The translations under genes and the position numbers were made by a program. The notes under the pieces were generated by a model that was not told the DNA's origin, did not search any database, and was given only the letters and a program-made list of their open reading frames with translations. Of a stretch of 64,000 nucleotides of DNA, positions 1 through 11,880 are shown in pieces (the stretch's first letter is position 1; each line of letters begins with the position of its first letter). The DNA is from Silurus meridionalis (lineage: Eukaryota > Chordata > Actinopteri > Siluriformes > Siluridae), in contig NC_060890.1 in NCBI RefSeq assembly GCF_014805685.1, positions 22,299,500-22,363,499 on the forward strand, given 5' to 3'.

Positions 1-1079
1 TATAAAGGTATAAAATGCAATAAATATGCTAAACATTAATAAGAGTTATTTAATATAAACCCGTAATTTGTGCTGTTAGAGAAAGCTACAAATCAATACT
101 TGCCGACCAATCAGATTTGAGATCTCATCAGCGTTGTGGAGTAATGGTCCCAAATTGCATTGTTAGATTCTTCCTGCAACTGAGTAGTGTCAGAGTTGAT
201 CACTTTCTGGCTGCATGTAAAACCCTTAAAAGGTTGTCTGGAATCTTACCGAGACCATTTTGCTCAGACGCTCTCAGAGCAGTTGTTTTGGTCTTAACAT
301 GCCTATGAGTGCTGTGTTTTCAAACAAACTACACTCAAGTGGGGAAACACACCAAGGTTTGACCCAAAAATTAAAACTATGCATATGTGAAAGCACTGTT
401 TTAGAATATGGAGGAATTAATTATAGCGTGCGTATGGCTCATCATGGGTGTACTTAGTCATTCACAAAGTTTCTCATCGGAGCTCGACTTTTTGCAATGT
501 ATCACAAGTAACACCTCCGTCTCAAATCTTACTTTGTCTTAATCATAATGAGGACTCTTAACGAACGGTAATTTGAATGTCGCAGATCCTATCATTGTCA
601 CACAATCATCGGTTTCATACAAAATCATGCCCAGTTTTTCAAAAATGTAAAGCAATGATATCTATACAAATAGATGGATAAACAGGAAGTGGAAAATATT
701 GCATCCCTTTCTATCAAATCACTGGAGCGGTTATAGCAGGTAAGTTAACTAAATTAGGGGCTTGTAAGATGCAAAGGCACTTAAATGATGCAGAAACAAC
801 GTGCTTGGAATTTCCTGGCATGTAAACATATACTTTGACTGCACAACAGCTCACTGCAGTGAGTTAATATGCTAATGAATGAGGTTATTTAAGGCCTTGA
901 ACTCCTTACACCAAGCTGAAGTATGCTGATGTTTGTTAGTGTGGGTATGTGAGATAGGGACTGCAAGAATAAGCCTTGACACAAAGGATCCTATTTGCTC
1001 TGAACAAAATTAAAAGCTTTTGTTTCATATGCACTATACAGATTAATAAACGTATTAGGGCACTTTGGGTCTTTTCTAG
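1..1079. other. No recognised feature
   Basis: AT-rich non-coding sequence. Short open frames lack codon structure or recognisable motifs. Confidence 0.7.
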
Positions 1080-1308
1080 CCATATAAGGTTCTTCCCCAA
1101 ACTGTTACCACAAAGTTGGGGGCACACAATTGCATAGGAGGTCCTTGGACCCTGTAGCATTACATTTCCCCTCCACTTAAACTTGGAGACCAAAATTTTT
1201 TCCAGCATGTCAATGCACTTGGCACAAAGCAAGCTTCATGAAGATACAGTTTACATGGAATGGAGTGGAAGATCTTGAGTGGACTGCTGTGGAGCTCTAG
1301 CCTCAATC

Positions 1309-1316
1309 CTACTGAA
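1309..1316. repeat. Left 8-bp target-site duplication
   Basis: ctactgaa, repeated exactly at 2138-2145 on the other side of the hAT-type element. Confidence 0.8.
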
Positions 1317-2137
1317 TAGTGGTGGACAGTAACGTAAAGTAAATGTAATTTGTTAACGTACTTAAGTAGTTTTTTTGTGTATCTGTACTTTACTCAAGTA
1401 TTTTCGTTTGGGAAGACTTTTACTTTACTAATATCTTACTGTTTACCGAACTCCATTTGAAAACAATCGTTCCTTTTTATTTATGAACCGATAAAAACAT
1501 AAATGGGCAAGCTCACAGCAAGCAATCAATCAGGGTAGAGCATACGCTTTGTTTTAAACTGTTTTAAACTGTTTTTATTGAAGCCCAATTCAGAAAAAAG
1601 AGGAAAAGAGTATTGGGAAAACGTGCAAAAGATAAGGGTGTGTATGCAGCTCTATCACTCATCTCTTGTTAGATATTATAGGCTAATCTCAGAAATGTTT
1701 TCAAATGTGTGGACTGCTCTGAGAACCTTTTATGAGGGATAAAAAATGAAAAGAACTCTACCTGACTCTAACTTGTCACAGCACATGTGGCCTTATTTGC
1801 CTGACTTTTTTAAGATGTTGAAAAGGTTTTATGCTTTTGATAATTTATTAGATATTCATCAGTGTTTAACTCATTAATATCATTCTATTAATAGATTGGT
1901 GTGCTAAGAATGACATTAAATCCATTTTTACATAAACTGGTGAATATTGATAAGACATTGCAGCCATAATAAATCATAATACTTGGATACTTAAGTACAT
2001 TTGAAGGCAAATACTTTTGTACTTTTACTTAAGTGAAAGTTTAAAGTGAGCACTTTTACTTTTACTGGAGAAATATTTTATTGAGTGTATCTCTACTTTA
2101 ACTCAAGTCCATGTTTTGTGTACTTGGTTCACCACTG
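1317..2137. mobile_element. Non-autonomous hAT-type element with 8-bp target duplication
   Basis: The left end reads tagtggtggacagtaacg and the right end gttcaccactg, forming short inverted repeats of the C/T-AGTGGTG type. Both ends carry the host octamer ctactgaa (1309-1316 and 2138-2145). An 8-bp duplication with CAG-like ends is typical of hAT elements. Internal text of the aagtacttttacttaagt kind is repetitive, and there is no coding capacity. A small related piece lies near 11985-12055. Confidence 0.75.
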
Positions 2138-2145
2138 CTACTGAA
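2138..2145. repeat. Right 8-bp target-site duplication
   Basis: ctactgaa, identical to 1309-1316. Removing the insert restores continuous Tc1-like sequence. Confidence 0.8.
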
Positions 2146-2376
2146 CAACTTTGTGATGAATTGGAGCACCAACTGCACACCAGGTTTCCTCACCCCACAT
2201 TAATACCTGACTTTACTAAAGCCCCTGTGGCTGAATGAGGACAAATCTCCACAAGCACCAACCCCAAACTCTAGTGGAACATTTTACCAGAAGAGTGGAG
2301 GTTATTATGACAGCAAAATGGTTTAATACATAAAAAGCATATACTAATCTTATGGTCAGCTAATATAATATATATC

Positions 2377-2560
2377 ACCCAAATGAGGATTGGTTCCCCA
2401 TTTGAGTCTGGTTCCTCTCAAGGTTTCTTGCTCATAACATCTAAGGGAGTTTTTCTTTGCCACAGTTGACATGGCTGCTCTTCAGGGATAAATACACATT
2501 GTTCACCTTAACTGTTAAATTCTGTAGAGCTGCTTTAAATAAACTTGATTTGACTTGACA
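2377..2560 (+). mobile_element. LINE 3' tail fragment (L2/Rex1/CR1-like family)
   Basis: Contains ctggttcctctcaaggtttc and gggagtttttctttgccac, and ends gagctgctttaaataaactt with a ttgatttgacttgac tail. The same text occurs at 5125-5370, 13531-13795, 21880-22165, and in reverse at 25609-26058 and 57827-59030. The last copy also has a readable reverse-transcriptase C-terminus, which identifies the family as a LINE. Confidence 0.75.
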
Positions 2561-3484
2561 TTATGTATGTCAAAAATCTGATTAAATTTTTTTTTCAATT
2601 AGCAGAATACCCCAAACTAATGGACATTTACATCCTTGCTGTAGTAAAAATGGACAGCAGAGGGAGAGCATGGGCCTTTTCCTTTTCACATTCCAAGAGC
2701 AGTAAATACTGCTACTGAAACAAGTATTGTTTTAAAAATTTTGCATCAAAATTAAATTAACAATAAATCAAACAATAAATTACACAAACAAAAATGTTCA
2801 TCTAAACGGATCTCTGCAATTAGTAGTTTTGCAATGTAGACAAATTGCATTATAAGTTATATATTGCATTTTGGTGATTTTTGTAGTTTTGGAAGAAAGA
2901 CACTTGAACACTTGATGCTCCATCCTACTTGCACATTCCCAACTTTTTTCCCTGTGTGACTTGTGCAGTTTCTACACTTCCTTATTTCCTCTGTACTATT
3001 TAACAAATCCTAAACAACACTCCTCAATGAAATTGGGTGGTGGCTGTTGCAATGCAGTAACCGCCAAGCAGTCCAAACAAAGTTCTCAGAGTTCACACCC
3101 AAATTACAGGTCCAAAATCACTCTTTATACCATTTAGTTGAAGATGTGGTTTAAAACAGGTCTTTTTGGACTTTTCATGACAGCAGGTTTAACAAATTCT
3201 ATTTTAAGATGAATGGCCTATTAAGCATATATACATACATCTTCAATTTTAACTCGTTTTTTTGTTCGGGCCTCCGTGTTCTGTCTGCAATGTTGCTCAA
3301 AATAAATGTTAATTTTATTAACAATCTCCATTATCTTAGTGCAAATTAATTACATAGGGTTGGTACTTCCATAAATAAGAACAAAATGCATACTTCTCCA
3401 AACACATGCTTTTTTTCAACCTCCCTTTCTTCAGATCTGACTATTTGAAACATTCCGTTTTTTGTAGCTGTTCTCACATTTGCT
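2561..3484. other. No recognised feature
   Basis: AT-rich sequence with no credible gene, RNA or repeat family seen. Confidence 0.6.
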
Positions 3485-3770
3485 AACAACACTGTGAAAC
3501 AAATATTTGGTGCTCATAATCAAAGATTTAGGTCTCTGATCTGTAATATACATGTAACTTATGTAGGGTGGGGAGGCCTGGGGGTCGATAGCAGGCCACT
3601 CAAGATCTACCTCTCCGACACATGTATACCATATTTTCATGTAGCTGGCTTTGTGAACAAGGGCATTGTCATACTGGGACAGGTTTAGGTCTCCTAGTTT
3701 AAGTGAAGAGAAAAAAAATTAATCTACTGCATATAAAGACACCCTATACAACTGTGTGCTTCCAACTTAA
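3485..3770. mobile_element. Old DNA-transposon fragment
   Basis: Shares gtagctggctttgtgaacaa and the sequence around gacaccctatacaactgtgt with the intronic copy at 34795-35245. Non-coding remnant. Confidence 0.5.
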
Positions 3771-4795
3771 CTTAAATGGTTTAAGATTGAACATGGGGCA
3801 CTATTACATGTTAGAAGCTCCTAAACACATTAAATACTTTGAATAAAAGACATTAAAATATGACAACACTAGTAATAATCTAATAGTACTGTCTCTACAA
3901 AGGCTATGATTTGACAGCCTTATAATCAAAGACAACTTCATCAAGGATGAAGTAGGCACCCTAATCACCTTAATTAAAGTGAGCTAGAAGCATAAATATT
4001 GACATAACATCCGAACTTAAGTCACTGATTTGGCTTAGGATTTCAGACAGAATTCTGTTAACTGAGATTTTCTAACCAATATACACAATTATACTGCCAC
4101 TGTTAGGGAACTCCATTCTATCAGGATCTCCGAGTGTATTTCAGCCCCCTCCCACTCATCTTGACTATGGTATGCTAATCTCCGTTTTTGTTCACATGAG
4201 TGCTATTTTTAAGATCTGCCGTTTTTAACTACTCTCGGCTTTACACCACGATGTTCATTAGTGTTATGATATTCTACACCAACAGCTGCTAGACCTGTCA
4301 TTAATGTTACTAATGAGATAAAGGGTTTGCAATGCCATAGTTTGAACAGTATCACAGTATTGTATACAAATCCATAAAGGGGAAAATCATAGTTAAGGGA
4401 GCAAGTCCTTTCTAACAACTCTTACATTATTATAATGCATGACTGAGAGTGAAGAATTTGATTATTATGTGTTTTAGTATCAATAGATTGTGCCTGTTTG
4501 GTCTATTTAGAGTTCGTAAGCTGAAGTAAAGTGGTAAATGTATTTTGATAGTGAAGTGGTTATCAGGGTTGGAGTATGACACCCAACAACTCACAGTTAG
4601 ATCAAACAAAACATGCTTTTTTTTTTTTATTGCTGTGGCTGGTAATCAAAGTATAGAACAACCCTGATGAAATGAATACATGCTTGAATGAAAAAACACA
4701 CATTAGATGTCACCGTCAAAAAATTATTTAAGATAAAAAAAAATAATTAAACAATGATAATTGGTATTTATTCTTCTGAATCAGATCTATTAAGC
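3771..4795. other. No recognised feature
   Basis: AT-rich sequence. Short open frames here carry no recognisable motif. Confidence 0.6.
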
Positions 4796-4860
4796 AACCG
4801 AGCAACTCAAGAACTATGAGGATGGATTTGGACTGTGATTAATATCAACTAATAATAAAC
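4796..4860 (+). mobile_element. Short fragment of the same LINE tail family
   Basis: gagcaactcaagaactatga then ggatggatttggactgtgat, matching 21955-21995. Confidence 0.5.
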
Positions 4861-4924
4861 AATATTTTATTGATATTAATATATATCATACAATGGCTTA
4901 GTACTATTTGAATGAACAGTTCTG

Positions 4925-5095
4925 GGAGGTGGTAGCTCAGTGGTTAAGGCATTGTACTCTGGATCAGAAGGATGGATTCAAATCCCATCACCACCAAGCT
5001 GCCACTGCTGAGCCCTTGAGCAAAGCTCTCAACCCTCTAATTGCTCACTTGTAAGTTGGTCTGTTTAAGGGTGTCTGCTAAATGCCTTTTAAGCA
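4925..5095 (+). mobile_element. tRNA-derived SINE
   Basis: The head resembles a tRNA with an A-box (ggtagctcagtgg) and B-box (gattcaaatccc), followed by a body reading gagcccttgagcaaagctct and ending gggtgtctgctaaatgcc. It lacks a full cloverleaf downstream and is continuous with SINE body, so it is not called as a tRNA gene. Relatives are at 17355-17565, 56165-56345, 62745-62948 and 11445-11610. Confidence 0.75.
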
Positions 5096-5124
5096 CCCAT
5101 CACTAAACAGTACACCTAAAAAAA

Positions 5125-5370
5125 ACGAATGAACATTGGGCATGCTCAGATGAGGATGGGTTCCCTTTTAAATCTGGTTCCTTGCAAAGGTTTGTTCCGC
5201 ATACTATCTCATGGAGTTTTCTCTTTCCACTGTTGCCACTGGCAGAATCATTAGAGATAGACTTATAGGCACAAAACGTATAGGCGCTAACATATAAATT
5301 CATGTTTTATAACCTCTTTATCTCTGTAAAGCTGCTTTTTGGCAATGCCCAAAAGCTCTATACAGATAAA
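5125..5370 (+). mobile_element. LINE 3' tail fragment (L2/Rex1/CR1-like family)
   Basis: Same family as 2377-2560: gatgaggatgggttccc, ctggttccttgcaaaggttt, then tgtaaagctgctttttggca. Non-coding. It abuts the SINE at 4925-5095. Confidence 0.65.
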
Positions 5371-5420
5371 ACTAAATATATTTAATAATTATTTAATTTA
5401 GTTTAATAATTAAACTCTCC

Positions 5421-5594
5421 CACTGTGGAAGGTTTAACTAAATCACATCTGATTTCATGCCAAATCATGTTGATCTGTGATTAACTGACATCCCATCCAA
5501 AGTGTATTCCTGCATCCCTAACAGTGTACCTCTGGAAAGGATCAGCATGATTTGGCATGAACTCAGATGTAATTTGGTTAAACCTTCCACAGTT
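5421..5594. repeat. Fold-back (inverted) repeat
   Basis: The left arm 5421-5477 (starting cactgtggaaggtttaac) is the near-complement of the right arm 5539-5594 (ending ggttaaaccttccacag). About 56-nt arms with a handful of mismatches flank a roughly 61-nt loop. No coding potential. Most likely a fold-back MITE or an insertion of two opposed copies. Confidence 0.75.
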
Positions 5595-5749
5595 GAAGAG
5601 TTGTTGGACAGAAGATGCAACTGTACCTTTGTATGATGATAACTTTTTTCCCTTTAATGAGAGAGAAAAAGAGAACGGATGCTACAGTTCAAACTTACTG
5701 TTCAGAATTATTAACCCTATTAAATCATCTGTGTTATAATAGTCATTAA

Positions 5750-6470
5750 TGATAATTTGTTGTCCAAGATGGAGCCAGTACATGGAGAGGATGAGTTAAT
5801 ATTTGTAGATTACACTCACTCAGACAGCATTTTAAAACTAATTAGCAAGTTTTATTAATTTAACTGATGTAGTGGTTTGAGGTTAATATTTACACAAAGT
5901 ATTTTTTTAAAGAGCCAAGTGTCTTTAAGTAGTGAGAGTCAAGTGTGTTTAAACATTAGTTTTACCAGTGTGTCTATATAGTGAGAATGTAGTGTGTTTC
6001 CTTAGACCATGTGTGTTGCAGCTGTCTATATTATTCCTGTCAACCTCACTCTCTTTACTAGGTAATGGTATCATGGGAAGTCCACTCTGGCTCTGGGTGG
6101 TCTATGAAAAAGGCCACATTTAATGTGCTTCAGTCTTTAAGCTCAACTTAGTGGAAAAAAGCGATAGATATAAAGGTTGTTCATGGGATGCAAATGAAAT
6201 CCCAACATGTTTCTTACTGCCAGATTCAGTGAGCTTTAAACATACTATGAGACAAAAAAACATTTTAAACTATATCGGTATAAAATTAACATTAGATGTA
6301 TACATTTTGGCTTTCGAAATTGCAAAGAAATTGCAAAGAATAAAATCTAATTCTAAAACAAGATAAACAATTCTGTTCTGAATTTCTGATCATGTACTTA
6401 AATAAAACTATTAAACTTAAATTAAACAAATTAAACCAAAGTCCTGATGGTATGACAGGTACTGTTGCCA
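5750..6470. other. No recognised feature
   Basis: AT-rich intergenic sequence. A 71-codon open frame at 6151-6366 has no recognisable motif and biased AT-rich codons. Confidence 0.6.
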
Positions 6471-6499
6471 ACTCACAGCTACATCATGGCCCTGGTTCC

Positions 6500-8460
6500 A
6501 TCCTGGGCTAATGTTACCATCTATACGGAGTTCCCCTTCAGGAACTCGAGCTGCGTCAACACCACTTTGGGCACTCTTTTGCGTGACTGGTGTGCAATCA
6601 GTCCAATGGAAAGCGCGGCATCATCGGCAGGGTGACGTTACGGCCAGGATGTTACAAAAAGCACATGGAGTGAAACCAGTGCTAGCTTCTGTTTGTTCAG
6701 GAAGCCCTCTGTGTTGTTCTTATGGTAAATGCCAAATAAAAAGCTCTGCCTGTCCGCAGAGACAACCCCTCACCCAGTCCTTTCAGGGATGCTATTATAA
6801 GTAGTGGCCCATGCCGTGGCCATGCGTGAGATAGATTAGCCCGCTGATCAGCAGAAGCTCGTCCCTCCAGTAAGCTTGACAAGCACTTTCTTTACGCCAC
6901 GGTCTGCCCCTTTTCTCTGACAAAATTTTCTTTGTCTTGGGTAAAAACTTAATTGGCCCACCCATTGAGTCCTAAGGTGTCATTATATGCTAATATAGTC
7001 AGATTTAAAAATGCGGTTAAGGTACAGTGCCCCTGGTTGTAGAGATGCTGGCTATCTCTCTCTCTCCAGGTGTACCTGTCATCCCTAAAAAACTCAGGCG
7101 CTGCCCACTAACTATGCCTCTTTGAACTACTTTGGTGCAGGTGGGCAAGGCTTATGCCTTAGCAGGTCAGGCCGCAGGCTGTCTGCACACCATGGTGTGC
7201 TGCAGACCTATCAGGCTGACCTGCTACAGGAGCTTAATGTGGAAGAGACATCGGGCGGTCAGAGGTTCTGTGGGCTCCGCTTAGCTCTCAGGGCAACTAA
7301 AGAGACCGCTAGGGCCATTATCCAGTCCATGGCCGCTCTTGTGTCTACTAAAAGGCATCTGGTATCTTCCACTTTGCTTGTCTGCTGCTTGGTGGACCCC
7401 AACCACAACCCTGCAAAAAGCAGAGAGTCACGAATCGCACTTCCCACTTCTAGGCATCCTGTGCAACACTCAAGGCCGTAGCCCCATGAGCTGACGAGTC
7501 TAAGGACCAGGAAGGGGCATGGCACCCTCACTAAGCTGGTTTGCTAACTCTGCCACTTTTAGTGTTTGAAGGCATGGCCAGCTACAGAAAACGCCCTCCT
7601 CGGTTCCGCCCCCGTGTATCATAGCGGATTTGGACTCCACCAGGGCGTAAGCTCAAGCTCTAGGCATATCAGAGGTCAGTCTTGACAGACTGATTCCCTT
7701 TAATAGACGATCTGGCAGCCTAGAGGTTCTGCCAGATGTGTCTCAATGGATCCTGTGCACTGTAGACAGAGGCTAGTCGATTCAGTTCAGGTCTTGTCCG
7801 CCCCAGCTCAGGCTTTGGTTATGGAAACAGAAATAGATACTTTCTCACCAACATCCTATGTTTTGAAGCAAATCTGGGAGAGATTTTACAGAACCCTCTG
7901 GTTCTCCCTAACACCCCAGCCCCTCTAGGGCTGGATGCCATGGTACAGGCATGTACACCTTTCCCCCTGTCTCGTTGCTCCTTGGAGTACTGTATATAGT
8001 TTGCTACAACTGAGGCCATCTACTCATGGTGGCCAGGCAGGCCATGGTTTGTGGACCTGGTAGTCTTTCTTGAACACCATCCCTCTCAGGAGGTATCTTC
8101 TCTCTTAGGCAGGGGGCTTCAACCCTATGGAAGCTGTAATAAGAACCCATTGGTGACACGTTTTCTCTGTGGTACCCGGAGGCTAATGCCTCCGGTAGAA
8201 TCTAGTGTGCCTGCATGGGACTTGGCCATTATGTTAGAGCCCCTCTCTCAAGAGAGTAGGAGATCTTCATGCCCTCTTTGTGGCCCCTTCTTCCCTGGAA
8301 TTTACTCCAGGCATGGCTGGTGCTTTCCTTTACCCTAAATCAGGGTATGTTTCCTAGGTACCCTCAGTCATCCCTCAACCTGTTATGCCAGTCATTCTTT
8401 CCTCCTCCTTTTCAGGCCATAGACCAGGACTAAACTGACTGTGTCCAGTTCAAGCACTGT
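6500..8460 (+). mobile_element. DIRS-type retroelement remnant, gag-like and recombinase parts
   Basis: Near 6531 it carries ttccccttcaggaactcgag, matching the terminal text of the copies at 40044 and 60468. At 7122-7481 a frame reads LQTYQADLLQELN and SMAALVSTKRHL, resembling the DIRS gag-like protein. Around 8060-8340 fragments such as NPLVTRFLCGTRRLMPP and SWDLA-like text correspond to the tyrosine-recombinase core. The RT and RNase H part is missing, and stops and frame changes are frequent. It is interrupted or ended by the RTE-like fragment at 8461. Confidence 0.7.
7122..7481 (+). pseudogene. DIRS gag-like fragment
   Basis: A 119-codon open frame containing HHGVLQTYQADLLQELNVEE and RATKETARAIIQSMAALVST. 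The pattern (tyrosine and leucine-rich helix, then ATK-TA-I-SMA-LV) matches gag-like proteins of fish DIRS1-type elements as I know them. It has no start context and is cut at both ends. Confidence 0.55.
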
Positions 8461-8975
8461 GTGCTTAGAGAATGTATAAAAGAAGTGAATAATAGAGTGC
8501 AGGCAGGGTGGAGAAGAGTGGCAGGAGTGATTTATGATAGAAGGGTATCTGCAAGAGTGAAAGAGAAAGTTTATAGGACTGTGGTGAGACCTGCGATGTT
8601 GTATGGTTTAGAGACAGTGGCACTGAGTAAAAGACAGGAGGTGGAGCTGGAGTTAGTAGAGCTAAAGATGTTGAGGTTTTTGTTGGGAGTGACGAGGATG
8701 GACAGGATTAGAAATGAGTTTATTAGAGAGACAGTGCATGTAGGTCGTTTTGGAGACAAGGTGAGGGAGGCGAGATTTAAATAGTTTGGACATGTGCAAA
8801 GGAGGGACATGGGGTATATTAGTAGGAGAATGCTGAGGATGGAGCCACCAGGAAGGAGGTAAAGAGGAAGGCCAAGGAGGCGGTTTATGGCTGTGTAGAA
8901 GACAGAGGGGTATGAAGACGTATGATCCGCTGTGGCGACCCCTGATAAGAGAAGCCGAAAGAAGAAGAAGTAGAT
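8461..8975 (+). mobile_element. 5'-truncated RTE-like LINE, 3' end only
   Basis: The frame from 8461 reads RVQAGWRRVAGVIYDRRVSA, VVRPAMLYGLETVALSKRQE and LKMLRFLLGVTRMDRIRNEF, closely parallel to the full copy at 41433-44559. It stops at 8784 and again downstream. The 3' end gatccgctgtggcgacccc followed by agccgaaagaagaagaag is the same as the full-length element. Orientation is +. Confidence 0.9.
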
Positions 8976-8999
8976 CAGGTATATACACAGTATCCAAAA

Positions 9000-11215
9000 T
9001 TATTGCGGGCACATATTATCTGTGATATGAAATCTTTGGCTTATACCAAAAGGTGCCCAAACCTTTTCCTCTAAGGGGCTAAAAATCAATCTTGATTGAG
9101 GGCCATGGATGGATAGTAAATTTTGCATGAAAATAAATGTACTTAGACACTTTGAAAAAGCTTTGTTATTTAATGGCAACAAATATTGTATTTTTTCAAA
9201 ACATCAGACGTTTGTCTTGTCATTTGCCACTATCTCAATAATTAGCTGTTTTTTGAATGCCACAATGCATGCTGTACCATCACCTTAAAATATTAATGTA
9301 AATAAAATACAAAGAAAAGTACAATTTATTAAAATGTTCTATATTTAATTTCAGTTGACATTTTTTACAGCTTCAAAATAATTCAAAAAACATTTTGTTT
9401 TTCTGTTTTCCACTTCTGATATATGGCATGGCAGACCAAATCAATGGGGATACATAAAAAAATTGCAAAGTATCTTGTTTAGTTCTATGATCTTGTTGTT
9501 TTTCTTGTTGCTGACCTAGTTTTTGTTTCCGTTCACACTATTGTCTAATCCCATTTATGCCTGTTTGCTGATCGACTGACCTCATTCTGTTTAACCACCA
9601 TGAGGTTTTATTGTTTTCTGGATTTGTCTGTCCTATATTATTAAATACATTATACCTGCACTTGCATCTGCTTTCCCTTATCTTATGGGACACTTAAAAA
9701 GTACAAAAATAGTGTATGGTAAATATTATGCCATTTCAGAAGCCACAAATACAGCTATTGGTTTAAGAGACTGAAAATATGAAAAAAATAAAAATAAAAA
9801 AATGCTTGCATAAAGAAATTATTTTTGTGGATCGTTCTTATCATTAGAAAGAAATTAATTGTGTGCATGATAAAATCCTAAATTTTACATCAATATAAAG
9901 ATAAGCAATATTTAACTTCTTGCGATTTTATTTGCTTGAGAAAAGGACACGTTTATTTGCTTTTTAAAGGAATTTGGTGGCATGGATACAAACTAAATAA
10001 AAGCACGTGGTAACAGACAGTAACACACTATGTTCACCATCACGTGGCTATACTACATGCAGTCTAAAAGAGGAGCCTATTAGCAGGGTTGCACAGGGGG
10101 GCTTCTGATTTCTCCTTAACTCTACACACACATTGCTCAGCGACATTCCCAGCTGTTGGGGCTGTGCCCTTATTACCATGGAAAACGATGCTGTAAAGGC
10201 CAAGGTGGTCATTCTCATTACTTAAACGTGCCCTCCACTTGACATACTGGCATTATAGAGCTTGACCAGGATGATTTTCAACTTTTTACAAAACAAGATT
10301 AAAAAAAGGTAGTGTAAAGGAGTGTTTTTTATTCTGGTGCATAAACAGATAAAATCTGTACCTGGGCCACAGTCCAAAATGTATAGTTATATTTAAGGTT
10401 AAAAATGTAAGAGATTCCAAATCTCTAAACACTAGGTTAAGAGCCTGTATCAGGCCATGGAAGAGGTTGCCACCAGTTTGGAAGAATATTCTGGGGAAAA
10501 AAAAGAAGAAAATTATAATAAAAATATTCATATCAGAGTGAGGGGTGAATAATTCATAAGTTCAGCCTGAATGTCTTCTTGTGTGGCCCAGGCATAAAAC
10601 AAACATGTTCCCAAGTGTTGGAACAAGAAGCAGAAACAGTTTATATTGTACACTATTTGATATATACTCAACTCCCAAATGATTTAGATTTGCTCATGTT
10701 ATGCTTACAGTACATTCACATTTGTTTGTATTCGCATCTGCTCTCATAGCACTCTGACTGACTGCTGCCTCTATCAGAAATTTCAAATTGGGGTGGGGGG
10801 AAGGGCGGGGGTGTTTGTTTGGTTAATTTTATTTTATTTGTACAGCAAACAATTTCACAAAGAAGATTTGCAGAAATAAATAAAAACACAATATCACTAT
10901 AATTATCTTTATAAGTTATAAGTCCCGATAAGTTTATCCCTAATAAACCAGCCATAGCTTTGTCATTTGTAATTCCATGACTGAAGTAAAGTGCAATATC
11001 AACTCCATATTTGGGTTCCTGTGACCAAATGTTTATGATTTCTGTCTGACACATTTTGAAATACAATATACTACACATGTTACTTATCTTGATTAGCCTG
11101 AATGTGGGTAAAACAAAAGAGATGGATGTTGACTTCAGCAGGATATGTAGTAATAACTTCTCACTGAACTTTAACAGATCCTACATTAAGATTGTAGAAA
11201 ACAACACATTCCTTT
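9000..11215. other. No recognised feature
   Basis: AT-rich intergenic sequence with no gene or clear repeat family found. A G-rich tract lies at 10792-10812. Confidence 0.6.
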
Positions 11216-11219
11216 TTTT

Positions 11220-11440
11220 TCACCTGGCAGAGAACCTCACCTGGTCCCTCTACACCAGCTTCAAAGGAAACAACAAAGAAAGCCCAGCAACATTTCTTCA
11301 TTTTGAGAAAGCTTAGGAAGGTTCAGCTTCCACCACACATTCACCTTCCACCTCACAACATTTACATAACAGAGGGACCACCGAAAGAAACGTGAGCAGC
11401 TGCATAACTTCCTGGTTTGGAAATAGCACTGCTTTCTATT
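11220..11440 (+). mobile_element. Decayed LINE reverse-transcriptase C-terminal fragment
   Basis: The + frame reads ENLTWSLYTSFKGNNKESPA and then, across frame changes, text equivalent to TFLHFEKA and SCITSWFGNSTA. This is the pattern of the fish LINE segment W-x-x-NT--KKAQQRL-FLRKL...SCIT-WFGN. Heavily mutated. Confidence 0.55.
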
Positions 11441-11444
11441 TGTC

Positions 11445-11610
11445 ACATACATTTCTTTTTGCAGCACAGTGTAATTCTTTTTTTTTTTTTTTTTTTTGCA
11501 TATTCCAGTGATGTTAGGAAGATCAGAGCGCAGGTTCAGCTATGATACAGCAACCCTGAAGCACGGAGAGTTAAGGGCCTTGTGCAAGGGCCCAAGGTGG
11601 CATCCAGCAA
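11445..11610 (-). mobile_element. SINE fragment, reverse orientation
   Basis: Contains gcacagtgtaattct with a long T tract, then cagagcgcaggttcagc and gggccttgtgcaagggccc, matching in reverse the SINE body at 17355-17565 and in the same orientation that at 62745-62948. Confidence 0.6.
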
Positions 11611-11644
11611 CCAGCCGAAAAAAAAATCTGCCACCCTTCTTTTC

Positions 11645-11880
11645 CCACTGATCATGTCACTCTGCCTCCCTTCCCAGCTGAGAACTTTGAACGGCTTTTC
11701 TTCCCAGTTAAGGATGCCACGCCTCATAGCTGTCTGTCCGAGGACAGGACTCCACCTTCCTGCTTGACTGAGGATGTTGCTCTGCCTCCTTGCTTTGCAG
11801 AGACTGTCACTCCTCCTTCTCACCTTGCTGAGATTGTTGCTCCTCCTTCTCACTTTGTGGAAATTGTTGTTTTCTCCTCT
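11645..11880 (+). repeat. Proline-rich coding-like tandem repeat
   Basis: The + frame reads TEDVALPPCFA, ETVTPPSHLA, EIVAPPSHFV in succession: units of about 30-33 nt built around ctcctccttctcac. Less regular upstream units (HVTLPPFPAENFE, CLSEDRTPPSCL) extend the array to about 11645. The source protein is not recognised. It could be a degraded retroelement or a short host repeat. Confidence 0.5.

Larger units (their letters stand above)
1080..2335 (+). mobile_element. Tc1-like transposon remnant, split by a hAT element
   Basis: The left part (1080-1316) contains ccagcatgtcaatgcacttg, equivalent to a QHDN-type Tc1 transposase segment. The right part (2138-2335) reads LNPTEQLCDELEH across the break, equivalent to the DLNPIEHLW motif that carries the last catalytic Glu. 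Many stops and frameshifts make it a fossil. A related copy is at 61880-62640 and a partial one at 20570-21300. Confidence 0.75.

Noticed and set aside
4925..5000. tRNA gene
   Set aside because: A- and B-box-like text is present, but it is continuous with a SINE body and lacks a convincing acceptor stem, so it is called a SINE head.
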